A stretch of 64,000 bases of DNA from NCBI RefSeq assembly GCF_027557445.1, contig NZ_CP106841.1, forward strand, positions 2,032,001 to 2,096,000, read 5' to 3'. A program made the position numbers and the translations under genes. The stretch is from Paenalcaligenes faecalis (GTDB lineage Bacteria; Pseudomonadota; Gammaproteobacteria; Burkholderiales; Burkholderiaceae_B). This document shows positions 20,792 through 30,136 of this stretch, piece by piece (positions within the stretch are counted from its first letter, which is position 1; every line of letters starts with the position of its first letter). Below the pieces are notes generated by a model that saw only the letters and a list, made by a program, of their open reading frames with translations, had not been told where the DNA came from and searched no databases.

Positions 20792-21667
20792 ATGTCAGAA
20801 CATTATCCCCCCGAACCTGAGCCGCGCAGTAAAAAACGCCTAACATCTTTTAGCCGATTTTTTCAGCGCCGAGCCGAACCCACCGACCGCGAAGACATTA
20901 AAGTCATCCTAGAGACCGCGCTTGAACGCAATGTCATCGATCACGAAGCCTACACGATGATTGTAGGTGCTCTCGATGTGGCAAGTAAAACCGTCTCTGA
21001 CATCATGGTGCCCCGCTCAAAAATAGATTTACTCGATATTAGTAAGCCTATTGCCGAGCTACTGCCCTTGATTGTAGAAACAGGCCGCTCACGCTTTCCT
21101 GTCTATAAAGATGACCGTGACAATATCGTTGGCATTTTATTAGCCAAAGACTTACTACTGTCGATTGCCAATCCAAATATTGACTTACTGCCGTTGGTGC
21201 GCCCTGCTGTTTTTATCCCCGAAACCAAAAAACTGAACGTTTTACTACGTGAGTTCCGCAGTAGCCGCAATCATATTGCCATTGTTATTGATGAACATGG
21301 GGGTACGGCAGGCTTAATCACAATGGAAGATGTACTTGAGCAAATCGTTGGTGATATCGAGGACGAATACGACGAAGAAGATGCTCAAACCATTTTCCAA
21401 GCTGGCAATAATAGTTGGCGTGTCATGGCATTAACAGAGATCAGTGATTTCAACGAGGCCTTTGGTACCCATCTATCTAATGATGATTACGATACCATCG
21501 GCGGTTGGCTAGCTGCAGAAATGGGAACCATTCCAAAACGCGGTGATAGCCATACCATTCAAGGTATTAACATTACCGTTGTTCGCGCCGATGCAAAACG
21601 AGCCCTTTGGCTACACGTGCAGCGCGAAGCTCCAGCAGGTTCCCCCGCAGACTCTAACCTTGGCTAA
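20792..21667 (+). CDS. corC: CBS-domain transporter-associated protein, HlyC/CorC family
   Basis: A soluble protein with two CBS domains (about residues 65-195; DIMVPRSKIDLLD and HGGTAGLITMEDVLEQIVGDI are typical) and a C-terminal CorC_HlyC (transporter-associated) domain (about 205-285). It lacks the N-terminal membrane domain of larger family members, so it is like E. coli CorC/YbeX, linked to magnesium/cobalt efflux and to the YbeZ-YbeY-Lnt neighbourhood. I start it at the ATG at 20792; the TTG at 20786 would add only two residues. No strong Shine-Dalgarno. Confidence 0.92.
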   Translation: MSEHYPPEPEPRSKKRLTSFSRFFQRRAEPTDREDIKVILETALERNVIDHEAYTMIVGALDVASKTVSDIMVPRSKIDLLDISKPIAELLPLIVETGRSRFPVYKDDRDNIVGILLAKDLLLSIANPNIDLLPLVRPAVFIPETKKLNVLLREFRSSRNHIAIVIDEHGGTAGLITMEDVLEQIVGDIEDEYDEEDAQTIFQAGNNSWRVMALTEISDFNEAFGTHLSNDDYDTIGGWLAAEMGTIPKRGDSHTIQGINITVVRADAKRALWLHVQREAPAGSPADSNLG

Positions 21668-21671
21668 TGCT

Positions 21672-23297
21672 GTGATAACTCGTTTTACCCCCCCTATTTT
21701 TATTCCTTTATTGATTGCGGGGGTCATTCACTCCCTTAGCTTTGCCCCGGCTCCTTTGCCTACGGCACTTCTGCAGTTTGTTCAGCTACTTAGCTTTATG
21801 GCGCTTTTGTTTTTTACCTTTAAAACAAAATCCCATAAAACAGCCCTATTCGGCGCATGGATCTTTGGCTTAGCCAATTTTAGCGTCGGTGTGTATTGGC
21901 TTTATGTCAGTATGCACGACTATGGCGGCATGTCTCCCCTACTGGCCTCTAGCGCCTTAGTGGTATTTGCCTCTGTGATGGCACTGTACTATGTGGTTGC
22001 TATCGCCTTAATGCGTCTGCTTATCCGACAACCAAAAAACTTAAATTGGCGACAACAGCTAGGCGCAGCACTGGTTAGCGCTAGCGCCTGGGTGCTTCTA
22101 GAATGGATTCGAGGAACTTTTTTAACCGGATTCCCTTGGTTAAATATTGCCTATGCCCATGTTGATGGCATGTTTGCTGGCTGGGCTCCCCTGTTCGGTT
22201 CTTATGGCGTCGCGTGGTTTGCTGCGTTTACTTCAGCAACACTCGCCTTTTTTGCCTTAAATAGTCGTCAAGATGCACCTAAAGAATATAGTTTCCCATT
22301 AGGTATTGCAGCTCTTTTTGCCGTCATCGGCATTGTGTTAGGCGGTATTCAATGGCATACACCCCATGGAGAGGCTTTTTTTGTGCGCTTAGCACAGGCA
22401 AATATAGATCAAAACATGAAATTTGATCCGACCCGCTTGCATGACGGGGTCGATTTATACAAGAAACTCGCCGCTCTAGAAGCCAAAAGCCCAGAAACTG
22501 CACCTGATCTAATCATTCTGCCTGAAACCATCATTCCTCTTTTTCAGCATCAATGGCAAACTGAGTTTTGGCAGGAATGGATCGATATCGCTACGCAGCA
22601 ACAAGCTACATTACTTTTAGGCGCTCCTCTTTATTCCCAGCGTGGAGAAAAAGGGGTATACACCAATAGTGCAATCACTATAGACAGCAACAGCTCTGCC
22701 ACCGCTATTCAACAATTACAGCTCGCGCAACGCTATGACAAACACCATCTTGTTCCCTTCGGCGAGTTCATTCCCCCCGGCTTTCATTGGTTTCTTGATC
22801 TACTAAATATTCCTCTGGGTGAGTTTAATCGCGGCGAGACTCGCCAAGCCAATTTTGCCTTAAACTCACAGTTTATTGGCCCTGACATCTGTTACGAAGA
22901 TGTGTTTGGCGAAGAAATCATCCAAAGCGTACGTGATCATCAAGAACACGGAGCCGGAGCCACCTTATTAGTCAATATCAGCAATTTAGCGTGGTTTGGT
23001 GATACGTGGGCACTAAGGCAACATTTACAAATCTCTAGAATGCGTAGCATTGAAACGGCTCGACCAATGCTACGGGCTACAAATACTGGAGTAACTGCTG
23101 CTATTTTCCCGAATGGTGATATTCAAGCAGCTTTACCCACACATTCTGTTGGCGTTTTAGACGTAGAAATACAAGGCACCACAGGGCAGACGCCCTATGT
23201 AGCTTGGGGTAACTGGCCTGTGATTGTCTGGTCTTTATTCTTGCTACTATTTGTCGGAAGAGCTTTACGTTCTGCAAGCCAGCGCTCTAGCTCCTGA
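21672..23297 (+). CDS. lnt: Apolipoprotein N-acyltransferase
   Basis: Completes lipoprotein maturation by N-acylating the N-terminal cysteine. Six or so N-terminal membrane segments (about residues 5-215) are followed by a periplasmic nitrilase-like domain. The catalytic triad is visible as Glu in ILPETIIPLF, Lys in YDKHHLVPFGEF and Cys in GPDICYEDVF, with a last membrane helix near the C-terminus. The start is uncertain: GTG at 21672 (5 bp after the corC stop) gives 541 residues; TTG at 21660 is the alternative. The 3' end overlaps the convergent GGDEF-EAL gene by 103 bp. Confidence 0.94.
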   Translation: MITRFTPPIFIPLLIAGVIHSLSFAPAPLPTALLQFVQLLSFMALLFFTFKTKSHKTALFGAWIFGLANFSVGVYWLYVSMHDYGGMSPLLASSALVVFASVMALYYVVAIALMRLLIRQPKNLNWRQQLGAALVSASAWVLLEWIRGTFLTGFPWLNIAYAHVDGMFAGWAPLFGSYGVAWFAAFTSATLAFFALNSRQDAPKEYSFPLGIAALFAVIGIVLGGIQWHTPHGEAFFVRLAQANIDQNMKFDPTRLHDGVDLYKKLAALEAKSPETAPDLIILPETIIPLFQHQWQTEFWQEWIDIATQQQATLLLGAPLYSQRGEKGVYTNSAITIDSNSSATAIQQLQLAQRYDKHHLVPFGEFIPPGFHWFLDLLNIPLGEFNRGETRQANFALNSQFIGPDICYEDVFGEEIIQSVRDHQEHGAGATLLVNISNLAWFGDTWALRQHLQISRMRSIETARPMLRATNTGVTAAIFPNGDIQAALPTHSVGVLDVEIQGTTGQTPYVAWGNWPVIVWSLFLLLFVGRALRSASQRSSS

Positions 23298-25351
23298 ACA
23301 GGAACAGGTCGACTATATAAATAGCCCTGCCCTAAGACGCACCCTGCCTCCAGTAACAAAGCCTCTTGTTGAGGGCCCTCTATGCCCTCAGCAATCACCC
23401 CTAAACCTAACTTTTGAGCCATTACAATCATTGCTTCACAAAGAGCCAAGTCTTCTGAGTTAGGGGCTAAATTACGCACAAAAGATTGATCTATTTTAAT
23501 AAAATCAATAGGATAGCGCTTTAAATAGGTTAATGAAGAAAAACCTGTACCAAAATCATCTAAGGCAATGGATAGCCCTGCTTGGCGTAACTGATGTAGG
23601 CTTTTAGTAATCATAGGGTTGGCTTCTAACAAGAGACGCTCTGTAATCTCAATGACAATACAGGACGGTGGTAAACCCGCCTCTTGAATCAGCTTTACCC
23701 ACTGATCTACATTAATTCCATCTGCATAAAACTGTGCTGGTGAGACGTTCACACTGATCTGGTAATTTAGACCACGCGCATACCATTTTTTAAGTTGTTG
23801 TACGGCAGCATAAAATACCCAATTACCAATATCTACAATTAAACCGCAATCCTCTGCAAAGGAAATATATTCTGAAGGAGGAACGAGGCCCAGTTCTGGG
23901 TGCTCCCAACGGATCAGAGCCTCAAATTTATGTACCCGCCCTGTACGCATATCAATAATAGGCTGGTAATACAAAATAAACTGATTCTCATCAATCGCTG
24001 TCTGTAAATTCTGCGAAAACAGCATACGTGCCTGAATGGCCTCGCTCATCGCTGGCAAAAAGAAACAATATTGATTGCGACCACATTCTTTTGCCGCATA
24101 CATAGCCATATCTGCATTTTTGAGCAAACCTCCAGCGTCGGCAGCATCCTCAGGATAAATAGTTACCCCAATGCTAGCGGACACATTCGCCGTGTTTTCT
24201 CCTAATATATAAGGCTGCGCGATTTTTATTAAAATTTGTTCGCAAATTCGCTCTACCACAGACTGATTAGGGATATCAGCCACGATCACGGTGAACTCAT
24301 CACCACCAATCCTAGCCACCGTATCCGTGTCACGCACACATGACAGGAGTCGTTTTGAGGCTTCTTTGAGCAATAAATCACCGACATCATGGCCTAAGGA
24401 GTCGTTAACATCCTTAAATAAATCCAAATCCAAGAAAATCAGAGCAAATTCTTTCTTTTGCTCATCGGCTTCTTGCATCGCTTGCTGCAAACGAGCCTGG
24501 AACATCTGTCTATTAGGTAGGCCTGTTAAGTAATCGTGATTTGCTTGACGCCAAATATGTTGTTCACGCTCTTTGTCCTGAGTAATATCAAAAAATAACC
24601 CAATACGTCTAAAAACGGACCCATCCGGGTTATAGCTCGTACTGATATTTAATCGTTCAGCGTATTCCTCTCCATTTTTTCGCTTATTCCAGACGTCACC
24701 CTGCCATCTCCCCGTTTCTTTTAATTGTGCCCACATTTGTTGATAGAAAGCAGGGCTTTGGCGACCAGAGGATAAAATACTCATGGATCGACCAATGACT
24801 TCAGACAACTCATAACCCGTTACATCAATAAAAGCCGGATTCACATCCACCACTAAACCATGCTCATCTGTCACCACAATAGCTTCGCAGGTATTGTCAT
24901 AGACTAAAGAAGCAAGCTGAGTCAGTCGTTCATTCTTTTTACGACCACTAATATCTAGAACAAATAGAACAATTGCATCCTCATTACTAATCACCGTACG
25001 TATAGCGCATAGTTCAACATCAAAACGGCGACCACTGTAGGTTAATAGCTTTGTCTCTATTAGATGCTCGTTCTTTTCCTCCGAGAGCTCGATTAAGTCA
25101 CAAGGAAACGAAGGTAATATCTGCCGAACATCCACCAGCGCCAACAGCTCTTGACGATCATAACCTGTCATCGAAGCCAGCTTACGATTCACAAAAGTGA
25201 AACGCTGTTGCTTAATGACACCTACCCCAATTAAGGTGTTATTGGCCAAACTGAGGAATAATTGATTTTGCTTTTTAGTAGCACGAGCTCGTTCTTTGGG
25301 TATGCGTTGCATTAGATTCTCGTTATTGATGGAGCTGTGGTCATCAACCAC
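23195..25351 (-). CDS. PAS-PAS-GGDEF-EAL cyclic-di-GMP signalling protein
   Basis: Predicted bifunctional c-di-GMP enzyme. Two PAS sensor domains occupy about residues 25-135 and 145-260; no membrane segment is seen, so sensing is cytoplasmic. The diguanylate cyclase domain has GGDEF at 349-353 with an intact inhibitory I-site RDTD (340-343) five residues before it. The phosphodiesterase domain has EAL at 477-479 and later DDFGTGFSSLTYL. Both active sites look complete, so net activity cannot be predicted. The start is uncertain (GTG 25351 or ATG 25312). The last 103 bp are antisense to the end of lnt. Confidence 0.92.
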   Translation of the reverse strand: MVDDHSSINNENLMQRIPKERARATKKQNQLFLSLANNTLIGVGVIKQQRFTFVNRKLASMTGYDRQELLALVDVRQILPSFPCDLIELSEEKNEHLIETKLLTYSGRRFDVELCAIRTVISNEDAIVLFVLDISGRKKNERLTQLASLVYDNTCEAIVVTDEHGLVVDVNPAFIDVTGYELSEVIGRSMSILSSGRQSPAFYQQMWAQLKETGRWQGDVWNKRKNGEEYAERLNISTSYNPDGSVFRRIGLFFDITQDKEREQHIWRQANHDYLTGLPNRQMFQARLQQAMQEADEQKKEFALIFLDLDLFKDVNDSLGHDVGDLLLKEASKRLLSCVRDTDTVARIGGDEFTVIVADIPNQSVVERICEQILIKIAQPYILGENTANVSASIGVTIYPEDAADAGGLLKNADMAMYAAKECGRNQYCFFLPAMSEAIQARMLFSQNLQTAIDENQFILYYQPIIDMRTGRVHKFEALIRWEHPELGLVPPSEYISFAEDCGLIVDIGNWVFYAAVQQLKKWYARGLNYQISVNVSPAQFYADGINVDQWVKLIQEAGLPPSCIVIEITERLLLEANPMITKSLHQLRQAGLSIALDDFGTGFSSLTYLKRYPIDFIKIDQSFVRNLAPNSEDLALCEAMIVMAQKLGLGVIAEGIEGPQQEALLLEAGCVLGQGYLYSRPVPVQELERWLAERKALPTNSSKNKDQTITGQLPQAT

Positions 25352-25573
25352 AATAAATATACGGGGAATATACCTTGTCTGCGGCTTGGCAAGCAGAAGA
25401 GAAACCCGCTAATGTTAAGCAAGGTTAACCTACCACAACATTTTACAAAAAATTCAAAAAAAACTATGTACTTTTTCAAAACAGGTGCTATACTTATCAA
25501 GTGCTGCAGAAAAGCAGTTGCAAAAGGAATAATTTAATTACATATTACCTTTTGTTTCGTTAGTTTGCACACC
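25352..25573. other. AT-rich intergenic region, possible short transcript upstream of tRNA-Ala
   Basis: It holds no protein gene. On + there is an extended -10 element TGCTATACT (25486-25494) without a good -35. Downstream, hairpin CAAAAGGAATA (25521-25531) pairs with TATT-A-CCTTTTG (25543-25554) and is followed by TTTCGTT. Together they could define a transcript of roughly 60 nt, but the evidence is weak. The promoter of the - strand GGDEF-EAL gene must also lie here; I could not place it. Confidence 0.3.
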
Positions 25574-25608
25574 AAGTCTTTTTTTTAAAAATAAATTAAA
25601 AAAGACTT
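25574..25608. repeat. AT-rich inverted repeat at the tRNA-Ala promoter
   Basis: AAGTCTTTTTT (25574-25584) and AAAAAAGACTT (25598-25608) are perfect inverted arms around a 13-nt AT-rich centre. The right arm runs into the -35 box, so the region could act as an UP element or as an upstream terminator-like hairpin. Confidence 0.5.
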
Positions 25609-25634
25609 GCACTAAAAGAAAAGTTAGTGCATAA

Positions 25635-25635
<1 letters not shown>
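25607..25635 (+). promoter_or_regulatory. Sigma-70 promoter of tRNA-Ala
   Basis: TTGCAC (25607-25612) and CATAAT (25630-25635) have an ideal 17-bp spacer, about 45 bp before the tRNA 5' end, preceded by AT-rich sequence. Confidence 0.75.
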
Positions 25636-25773
<138 letters not shown>

Positions 25774-25787
25774 AAAACAAAATTAGC

Positions 25788-25816
25788 TTGACAGTTTAAA
25801 AATTAAACCTTATAAT
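25788..25816 (+). promoter_or_regulatory. Perfect consensus sigma-70 promoter of tRNA-Glu-tRNA-Asp
   Basis: TTGACA (25788-25793), a 17-bp spacer and TATAAT (25811-25816): both hexamers and the spacing are exact consensus. It lies 40 bp upstream of tRNA-Glu. Confidence 0.92.
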
Positions 25817-25855
25817 TTTGTTTTAGCAGTAAACGAAGTAAGAAGTAACTACTAG

Positions 25856-25931
25856 GTCCCCATCGTCTAGAGGCCTAGGACACTGCCCTTTCACGGCGGC
25901 AACCGGGGTTCGAATCCCCGTGGGGACGCCA
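25856..25931 (+). tRNA. tRNA-Glu (TTC)
   Basis: 76 nt; acceptor GTCCCCA/TGGGGAC, discriminator G and encoded CCA. The anticodon loop CTTTCAC gives TTC. The anticodon stem CTGCC/GGCGG has one T-G pair. Very close to E. coli tRNA-Glu. First gene of a two-tRNA unit. Confidence 0.97.
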
Positions 25932-25964
25932 ACACTTTGGTGTTGAGCAAGATACACACTACCA

Positions 25965-26041
25965 GGAGTGGTAGTTCAGTTGGTTAGAATACCGGCCTGT
26001 CACGCCGGGGGTCGCGGGTTCGAGTCCCGTCCACTCCGCCA
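25965..26041 (+). tRNA. tRNA-Asp (GTC)
   Basis: 77 nt; acceptor GGAGTGG/CCACTCC, discriminator G and encoded CCA; anticodon stem CCGGC/GCCGG with loop CTGTCAC giving GTC. It lies 33 nt after tRNA-Glu and is followed directly by a terminator. GTC tRNA is a queuosine substrate of QueA/Tgt encoded in this window. Confidence 0.97.
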
Positions 26042-26047
26042 AAATTC

Positions 26048-26083
26048 AAAAAAACCTGATAATGAAAATTATCAGGTTTTTTT
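26048..26083 (+). terminator. Intrinsic terminator of the tRNA-Glu-tRNA-Asp unit
   Basis: CCTGATAAT/ATTATCAGG stem with GAAA tetraloop, flanked by A7 and T7. Confidence 0.92.
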
Positions 26084-26330
26084 ACGTCTACTCATTATAG
26101 AACTCATCCTATTTGTCCCGATTTTAGCTCATAGTGCTGGATGAAAAGTAACTAAAGATAACAGACGTTGCCTGAGCCTCATCCCTACATACAATCATAA
26201 TCAGCTATCTTCGCTCTATAAGCAATAAAAAGCGTTTAACTAACAATTATTACAACTTCGCTAATTTGCTCGGCTCTTTATAGGTATTTATATTTAAGCC
26301 TCGATCGATCCCCATCCACTCGAGGTTTTT

Positions 26331-27374
26331 ATGACAACAGCACTCAACAAAAAATGGTCTATAGAGGAAATCCTCGTGCTTTATGATCTACCCTTTATGG
26401 ATTTACTCTGGAAAGCTCAACACATCCATCGTGAGAATCATGAAGTTAATGCGATTCAACTCTCTAGTCTACTTTCCATTAAAACAGGTGGCTGTCCTGA
26501 AGACTGCAGCTACTGCCCTCAATCATCTAAATACAACACCAACGTAGAAACCGAGCGACTACTGGATGTTGAAACGGTACTCGCTGCGGCTAAAGCGGCT
26601 CGAAATAATGGCGCTCAACGCTTTTGTATGGGCGCAGCGTGGCGCTCACCTACAGAAAAACAGGTAGATCAGGTTATTGAGCTAGTGCAAGCCGTCAAAT
26701 CCTTAGGGATGGAAACCTGTGTCACATTAGGTATGCTTAAAGATGGCCAAGCAGAGCGCCTTAAAGAGGCTGGACTAGATTATTACAATCACAACCTAGA
26801 TACCTCTGAAGATTTTTATAAAGAAATTATTAGCACTAGAACATACCAAGATCGTATTGATACCTTAGACCGAGTCCAGCAAGCCGGTTTAAAAAGCTGC
26901 GTGGGAGGCATTGTCGGTCTGGGTGAAAGTCGTGAACAACGCGCTACATTTATCTCTCAATTAGCCAATCGCAATCCCTACCCAGAGTCTGTACCGATCA
27001 ATCAATTGGTACGAGTTGAAGGTACACCTTTAGCAAGTGGTGAGGACTTAGATGAGTTTGAGTTTGTACGTACTATTGCAGTAGCCCGCATTACGATGCC
27101 TAAAACAGCGGTTCGTCTGTCTGCAGGCCGCAGCACCATGAGCGATGCCACTCAAGCCCTGTGCTTTATGGCTGGAGCCAATTCCATTTTCTATGGCGAT
27201 CAATTACTCACTACAGGTAACCCTCAGTTTGTAGCCGATCAGCAGTTATTTGCACGATTAAATTTACATGCAGAAAAACGCAGCTATACGGTAGAAGACT
27301 GCCCGAGCAAAAAATTAGCAGAAAACACAGTCAACACATGTGGGCGAGCCCGTGCCATGGCTGAGGTCTTATAA
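26331..27374 (+). CDS. bioB: Biotin synthase
   Basis: A radical-SAM enzyme that inserts sulfur into dethiobiotin to make biotin. The radical cluster cysteines are Cys55, Cys59 and Cys62 in [13 protein letters not shown]; the second (2Fe-2S) cluster ligands fall in the conserved GMAAWR-like, TLGML and RLSAGR segments (present here as [16 protein letters not shown] and VRLSAGRS). GAGG lies 7 nt before the ATG. 347 residues, normal length. No other bio gene adjoins it. The 247-bp upstream gap (26084-26330) shows no recognisable BirA-type operator or riboswitch to me. Confidence 0.96.
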   Translation: MTTALNKKWSIEEILVLYDLPFMDLLWKAQHIHRENHEVNAIQLSSLLSIKTGGCPEDCSYCPQSSKYNTNVETERLLDVETVLAAAKAARNNGAQRFCMGAAWRSPTEKQVDQVIELVQAVKSLGMETCVTLGMLKDGQAERLKEAGLDYYNHNLDTSEDFYKEIISTRTYQDRIDTLDRVQQAGLKSCVGGIVGLGESREQRATFISQLANRNPYPESVPINQLVRVEGTPLASGEDLDEFEFVRTIAVARITMPKTAVRLSAGRSTMSDATQALCFMAGANSIFYGDQLLTTGNPQFVADQQLFARLNLHAEKRSYTVEDCPSKKLAENTVNTCGRARAMAEVL

Positions 27375-27376
27375 CT

Positions 27377-28222
27377 ATGCTGATTCTTATCGCAAGTATC
27401 GCCTGTAGTGTAGCGGTATCTATTTTGCTAAAAGTAGCCCGAAGTCGAGATATAGATGTAGGACAAGCCATTGCTTTTAATTATGTCACAGCAGTCGGTT
27501 TAACCCTTGCCCTGCTGCGTCCTGATCCTGCTAGCTTATTTAACTCAACCACATCCTATTGGGTAATCATAGCCTTAGGCGTACTACTGCCGAGTATTTT
27601 TCTCGTCATGGCTACCGCTGTACGCCACGCTGGTATTGTCTTAAGTGATGCGGCACAGCGCTTATCCTTAATCATCCCCTTAATTGCCGCTATCGTTATT
27701 TTTGGAGAGTCAATCCAAAGCGGAAAACTCTTAGGCATAGGATTAGGTCTCACCGCCTTGGTTTGCCTAACTTTGGGCTCAAAAAAGAGTGAGACAAAGG
27801 CCAACTCCAATGCCTTCCTGTGGCTCTTAGCGGTCTGGATTGGCTATGGCTGTATTGACGTACTTTTTAAGCAGTTATCCAAAGGCGGGGCTGGATTTAG
27901 CAGCAGTCTATTAGTGACATTTAGCCTAGCAGGCTTACTGATGTTTAGCTGGTTATTTCTACGCCGTACGCAATGGAAAAAGCAGAGTTTATTGGCTGGT
28001 CTGCTCTTGGGTTTATTGAACTTTGGGAATATTTACTTCTATATACGAGCCCATCAACAGTTCCCTGAGAATCCCACCCTAGTCTTCTCTACGATGAATA
28101 TTGGGGTGATTACTCTAGGAACTATTGTAGGAGCAGGTTTTTTTAAAGAAAAACTTAGTCTAAGTAGCGTGGTAGGTATTGCTTTAGCGATTGGTGCTAT
28201 TGTGGCTTTGATACCTCGCTAA
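27377..28222 (+). CDS. EamA/DMT-family membrane transporter
   Basis: A 281-residue integral membrane protein with about nine to ten hydrophobic segments in two similar halves, each resembling an EamA repeat (the first around residues 1-135, the second 145-281). The segment VIFGESIQSGKLLGIGLGLTALVCL is the typical end of an EamA domain and is repeated near the C-terminus (GAGFFKEKLSLSSVVGIALAIGA). It starts 2 bp after bioB and is probably co-transcribed, which could hint at a biotin-related substrate, but DMT substrates cannot be read from sequence. Its last 26 bp overlap the convergent MFS gene. Confidence 0.85.
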   Translation: MLILIASIACSVAVSILLKVARSRDIDVGQAIAFNYVTAVGLTLALLRPDPASLFNSTTSYWVIIALGVLLPSIFLVMATAVRHAGIVLSDAAQRLSLIIPLIAAIVIFGESIQSGKLLGIGLGLTALVCLTLGSKKSETKANSNAFLWLLAVWIGYGCIDVLFKQLSKGGAGFSSSLLVTFSLAGLLMFSWLFLRRTQWKKQSLLAGLLLGLLNFGNIYFYIRAHQQFPENPTLVFSTMNIGVITLGTIVGAGFFKEKLSLSSVVGIALAIGAIVALIPR

Positions 28223-29588
28223 GCAATGGCTTATCGTCACTAGCACTCTCTTTGTATGCTGAGTCTGTTTGCTCAGGCTCAGCGCTCTTTGGGTCAGTCT
28301 GCGGGTCATTCAACTCTGTTGGTTCTTCTATGACCGGGTCATGTGAAATATCACTGCTAATATCAATACGCGGATCTAAAGCCACAGCCGCTGCGGATGT
28401 TTGCATGCTGGGCATCGGCACATATTCTGTAGGCGCATCCTGACTTAGGTTATTACCTGTAATTTTCTGTGGGCGCACCAAAAAGACTAAAAGAGCACCA
28501 CATGCCACCACAAAAATAAAATAAAAATGGCTTCCCAGTCTATCCATTAAGACACCCACCAATAATGGACCTAGACACGCTCCTATGCCATACACCATAT
28601 ATAAAATGGCACTTAACCCTACCCGTCTCTCTGGGTCTACATTATCATTAGCAAAAGCCGCTCCTAAGGGGTATAGCGTAAATTGCAACACACCAAAAGC
28701 AGCTGAAAAGACCAAAAGCCACGTATAAGAAAAATCAATCCAACCAACTAATGGCAAAGCGAGTAAAAGTAAAAAAATGGCATTAATTCTTATGGTTAGT
28801 ACCCGTCCAATCCGGTCTGCCAACCAACCTACAGGCCATTGTGCCAATACCCCCGCTGCCACAGAAATCGCCACGAACATCGCAACCTGCTCACTATTTA
28901 GGTGTGCTCGTAAACCATAAACCGGAGCTAAGGCATAAAATGCGCCTGTGACCATGCCAGCAATCAGTAGCACAGAAATCGATAAGGGAACCCGTTCTAA
29001 ATAATACTTAGCATTGATAGGCGCAGGAACTTGCAAAGCCGGATGTAGACGCCTTGTTAAGGCTACAGGCACCAAGCTCATCACAGAGCAAATAGCTACA
29101 AAAACTAATGGCTCATAATTCATTTCTGGGAAATAGGTCAAGACCACCTGGCCTAACACCGTACCCAAGCTCGTCATCACCATATAAAACGCAAAAACAG
29201 TGCCTCGTTTTTCATTTTCAGTTTGTTCATTTAACCAACTCTCGATGCCTATGAATTGCGTCACCATCGCAGCCCCTGCTACAAAGCGCAATACCAGCCA
29301 AATCCATAGGTTATCCACCATAATTTGGATCAGTACAGCAACAGTAACCAAGGCAGCACTGGCAGCATAGGCCCTGATATGACCAATACCAAGAATGAGT
29401 TTGTGGCCAACACGCGCCCCAAACACCAAACCTAAATAGAAAATAGCCAGCAGCGCCCCCACCCAGATCTCAGAGACAGAAAGCTGAGTCAAGCGCAGTC
29501 CCATATAGGTATTAAACAAACCAGAACCGGTGAGCAACACCAAGGTGGCTAAATATAAAGAGAAAAATGCACCAATTGCGTTAAACAT
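28197..29588 (-). CDS. Major facilitator superfamily transporter with acidic C-terminal tail
   Basis: About twelve membrane segments in the first 380 residues. The loop between TM2 and TM3 contains GARVGHKLI, and WPVGWLADRIGR in the second half is the MFS loop motif (GxxxDRxGR type). The architecture and the 'YcaD-like' halves suggest a drug/metabolite exporter of unknown substrate. The last ~75 residues are hydrophilic, rich in Asp, Glu and Pro, an unusual cytoplasmic tail. I prefer the ATG at 29588; a GTG at 29597 adds three residues. The 3' end overlaps the EamA gene by 26 bp. Confidence 0.88.
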   Translation of the reverse strand: MFNAIGAFFSLYLATLVLLTGSGLFNTYMGLRLTQLSVSEIWVGALLAIFYLGLVFGARVGHKLILGIGHIRAYAASAALVTVAVLIQIMVDNLWIWLVLRFVAGAAMVTQFIGIESWLNEQTENEKRGTVFAFYMVMTSLGTVLGQVVLTYFPEMNYEPLVFVAICSVMSLVPVALTRRLHPALQVPAPINAKYYLERVPLSISVLLIAGMVTGAFYALAPVYGLRAHLNSEQVAMFVAISVAAGVLAQWPVGWLADRIGRVLTIRINAIFLLLLALPLVGWIDFSYTWLLVFSAAFGVLQFTLYPLGAAFANDNVDPERRVGLSAILYMVYGIGACLGPLLVGVLMDRLGSHFYFIFVVACGALLVFLVRPQKITGNNLSQDAPTEYVPMPSMQTSAAAVALDPRIDISSDISHDPVIEEPTELNDPQTDPKSAEPEQTDSAYKESASDDKPLLSEVSKPQ

Positions 29589-29605
29589 GACTGCCACAAT
29601 GACAT

Positions 29606-29627
29606 ACAGCCGACATGCGTCGGCTGT
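29606..29627. repeat. 9-bp hairpin upstream of the MFS gene
   Basis: ACAGCCGAC (29606-29614) pairs with GTCGGCTGT (29619-29627) around ATGC. It lies between the peroxiredoxin stop and the MFS start on -. No T run follows, so it is more likely a 5'-leader structure than a terminator. Confidence 0.45.
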
Positions 29628-29650
29628 GGTTAAGCCGCAAATTTAATAAA

Positions 29651-30136
29651 TTAAATTTGGTCTAATAAAGTTTGAGCATCACTAGAGGACAAAGCGCCAC
29701 TGGCATCTACGTTTAATTGTTGCACTACGCCATTATCTAAATAAGCAGAAAAACGCAATGAACGAACGCCCATCCCTTTTTCTGTTAGATCAAAGGTAAG
29801 GCCCAATTTTTTTGCCCATTCAGCACTCCCATCTGCCAACATGCGCATTTTACCATTGACGTTTTTATCTCTCCCCCACGCTTCCATGACGAACATGTCA
29901 TTGACAGCGACACACCATACCTCATCAATGCCTTTTGCTTTAAATGCATCGACATTATCCAAAAAGCCGGGTAAATGTTTTTCGGTGCAAGTTGGCGTAA
30001 ACGCACCAGGAACAGCAAACAGTACAATTTTTTTATCTTTAACTAGCTCTGCTACCTGATGCATCTGAGGTTGTTCGCCAGTACGTAGTTCGGCCAGCGT
30101 AGCGTTAGGAACGGTATCACCAATTTTTATAGACAT
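29651..30136 (-). CDS. Peroxiredoxin, Prx5/AHP1 type
   Basis: A thiol peroxidase reducing H2O2 and organic hydroperoxides. Peroxidatic Cys50 is in PGAFTPTCTEKHLPG, the Prx5-family signature. The 161-residue length fits Prx5 proteins without a glutaredoxin domain. Only one other cysteine is seen (Cys75, in VWCVAVND), so resolution may use glutathione/glutaredoxin. GGAAATATT before the ATG is a plausible ribosome binding site. It is followed on the same strand, 62 bp later, by the MFS gene. Confidence 0.92.
   Translation of the reverse strand: MSIKIGDTVPNATLAELRTGEQPQMHQVAELVKDKKIVLFAVPGAFTPTCTEKHLPGFLDNVDAFKAKGIDEVWCVAVNDMFVMEAWGRDKNVNGKMRMLADGSAEWAKKLGLTFDLTEKGMGVRSLRFSAYLDNGVVQQLNVDASGALSSSDAQTLLDQI

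Noticed and set aside
26084-26330. BirA/BioR operator or riboswitch upstream of bioB
   Set aside because: No palindrome with the TTGTAAACC-type or TTATMKATAA-type pattern could be found by eye.
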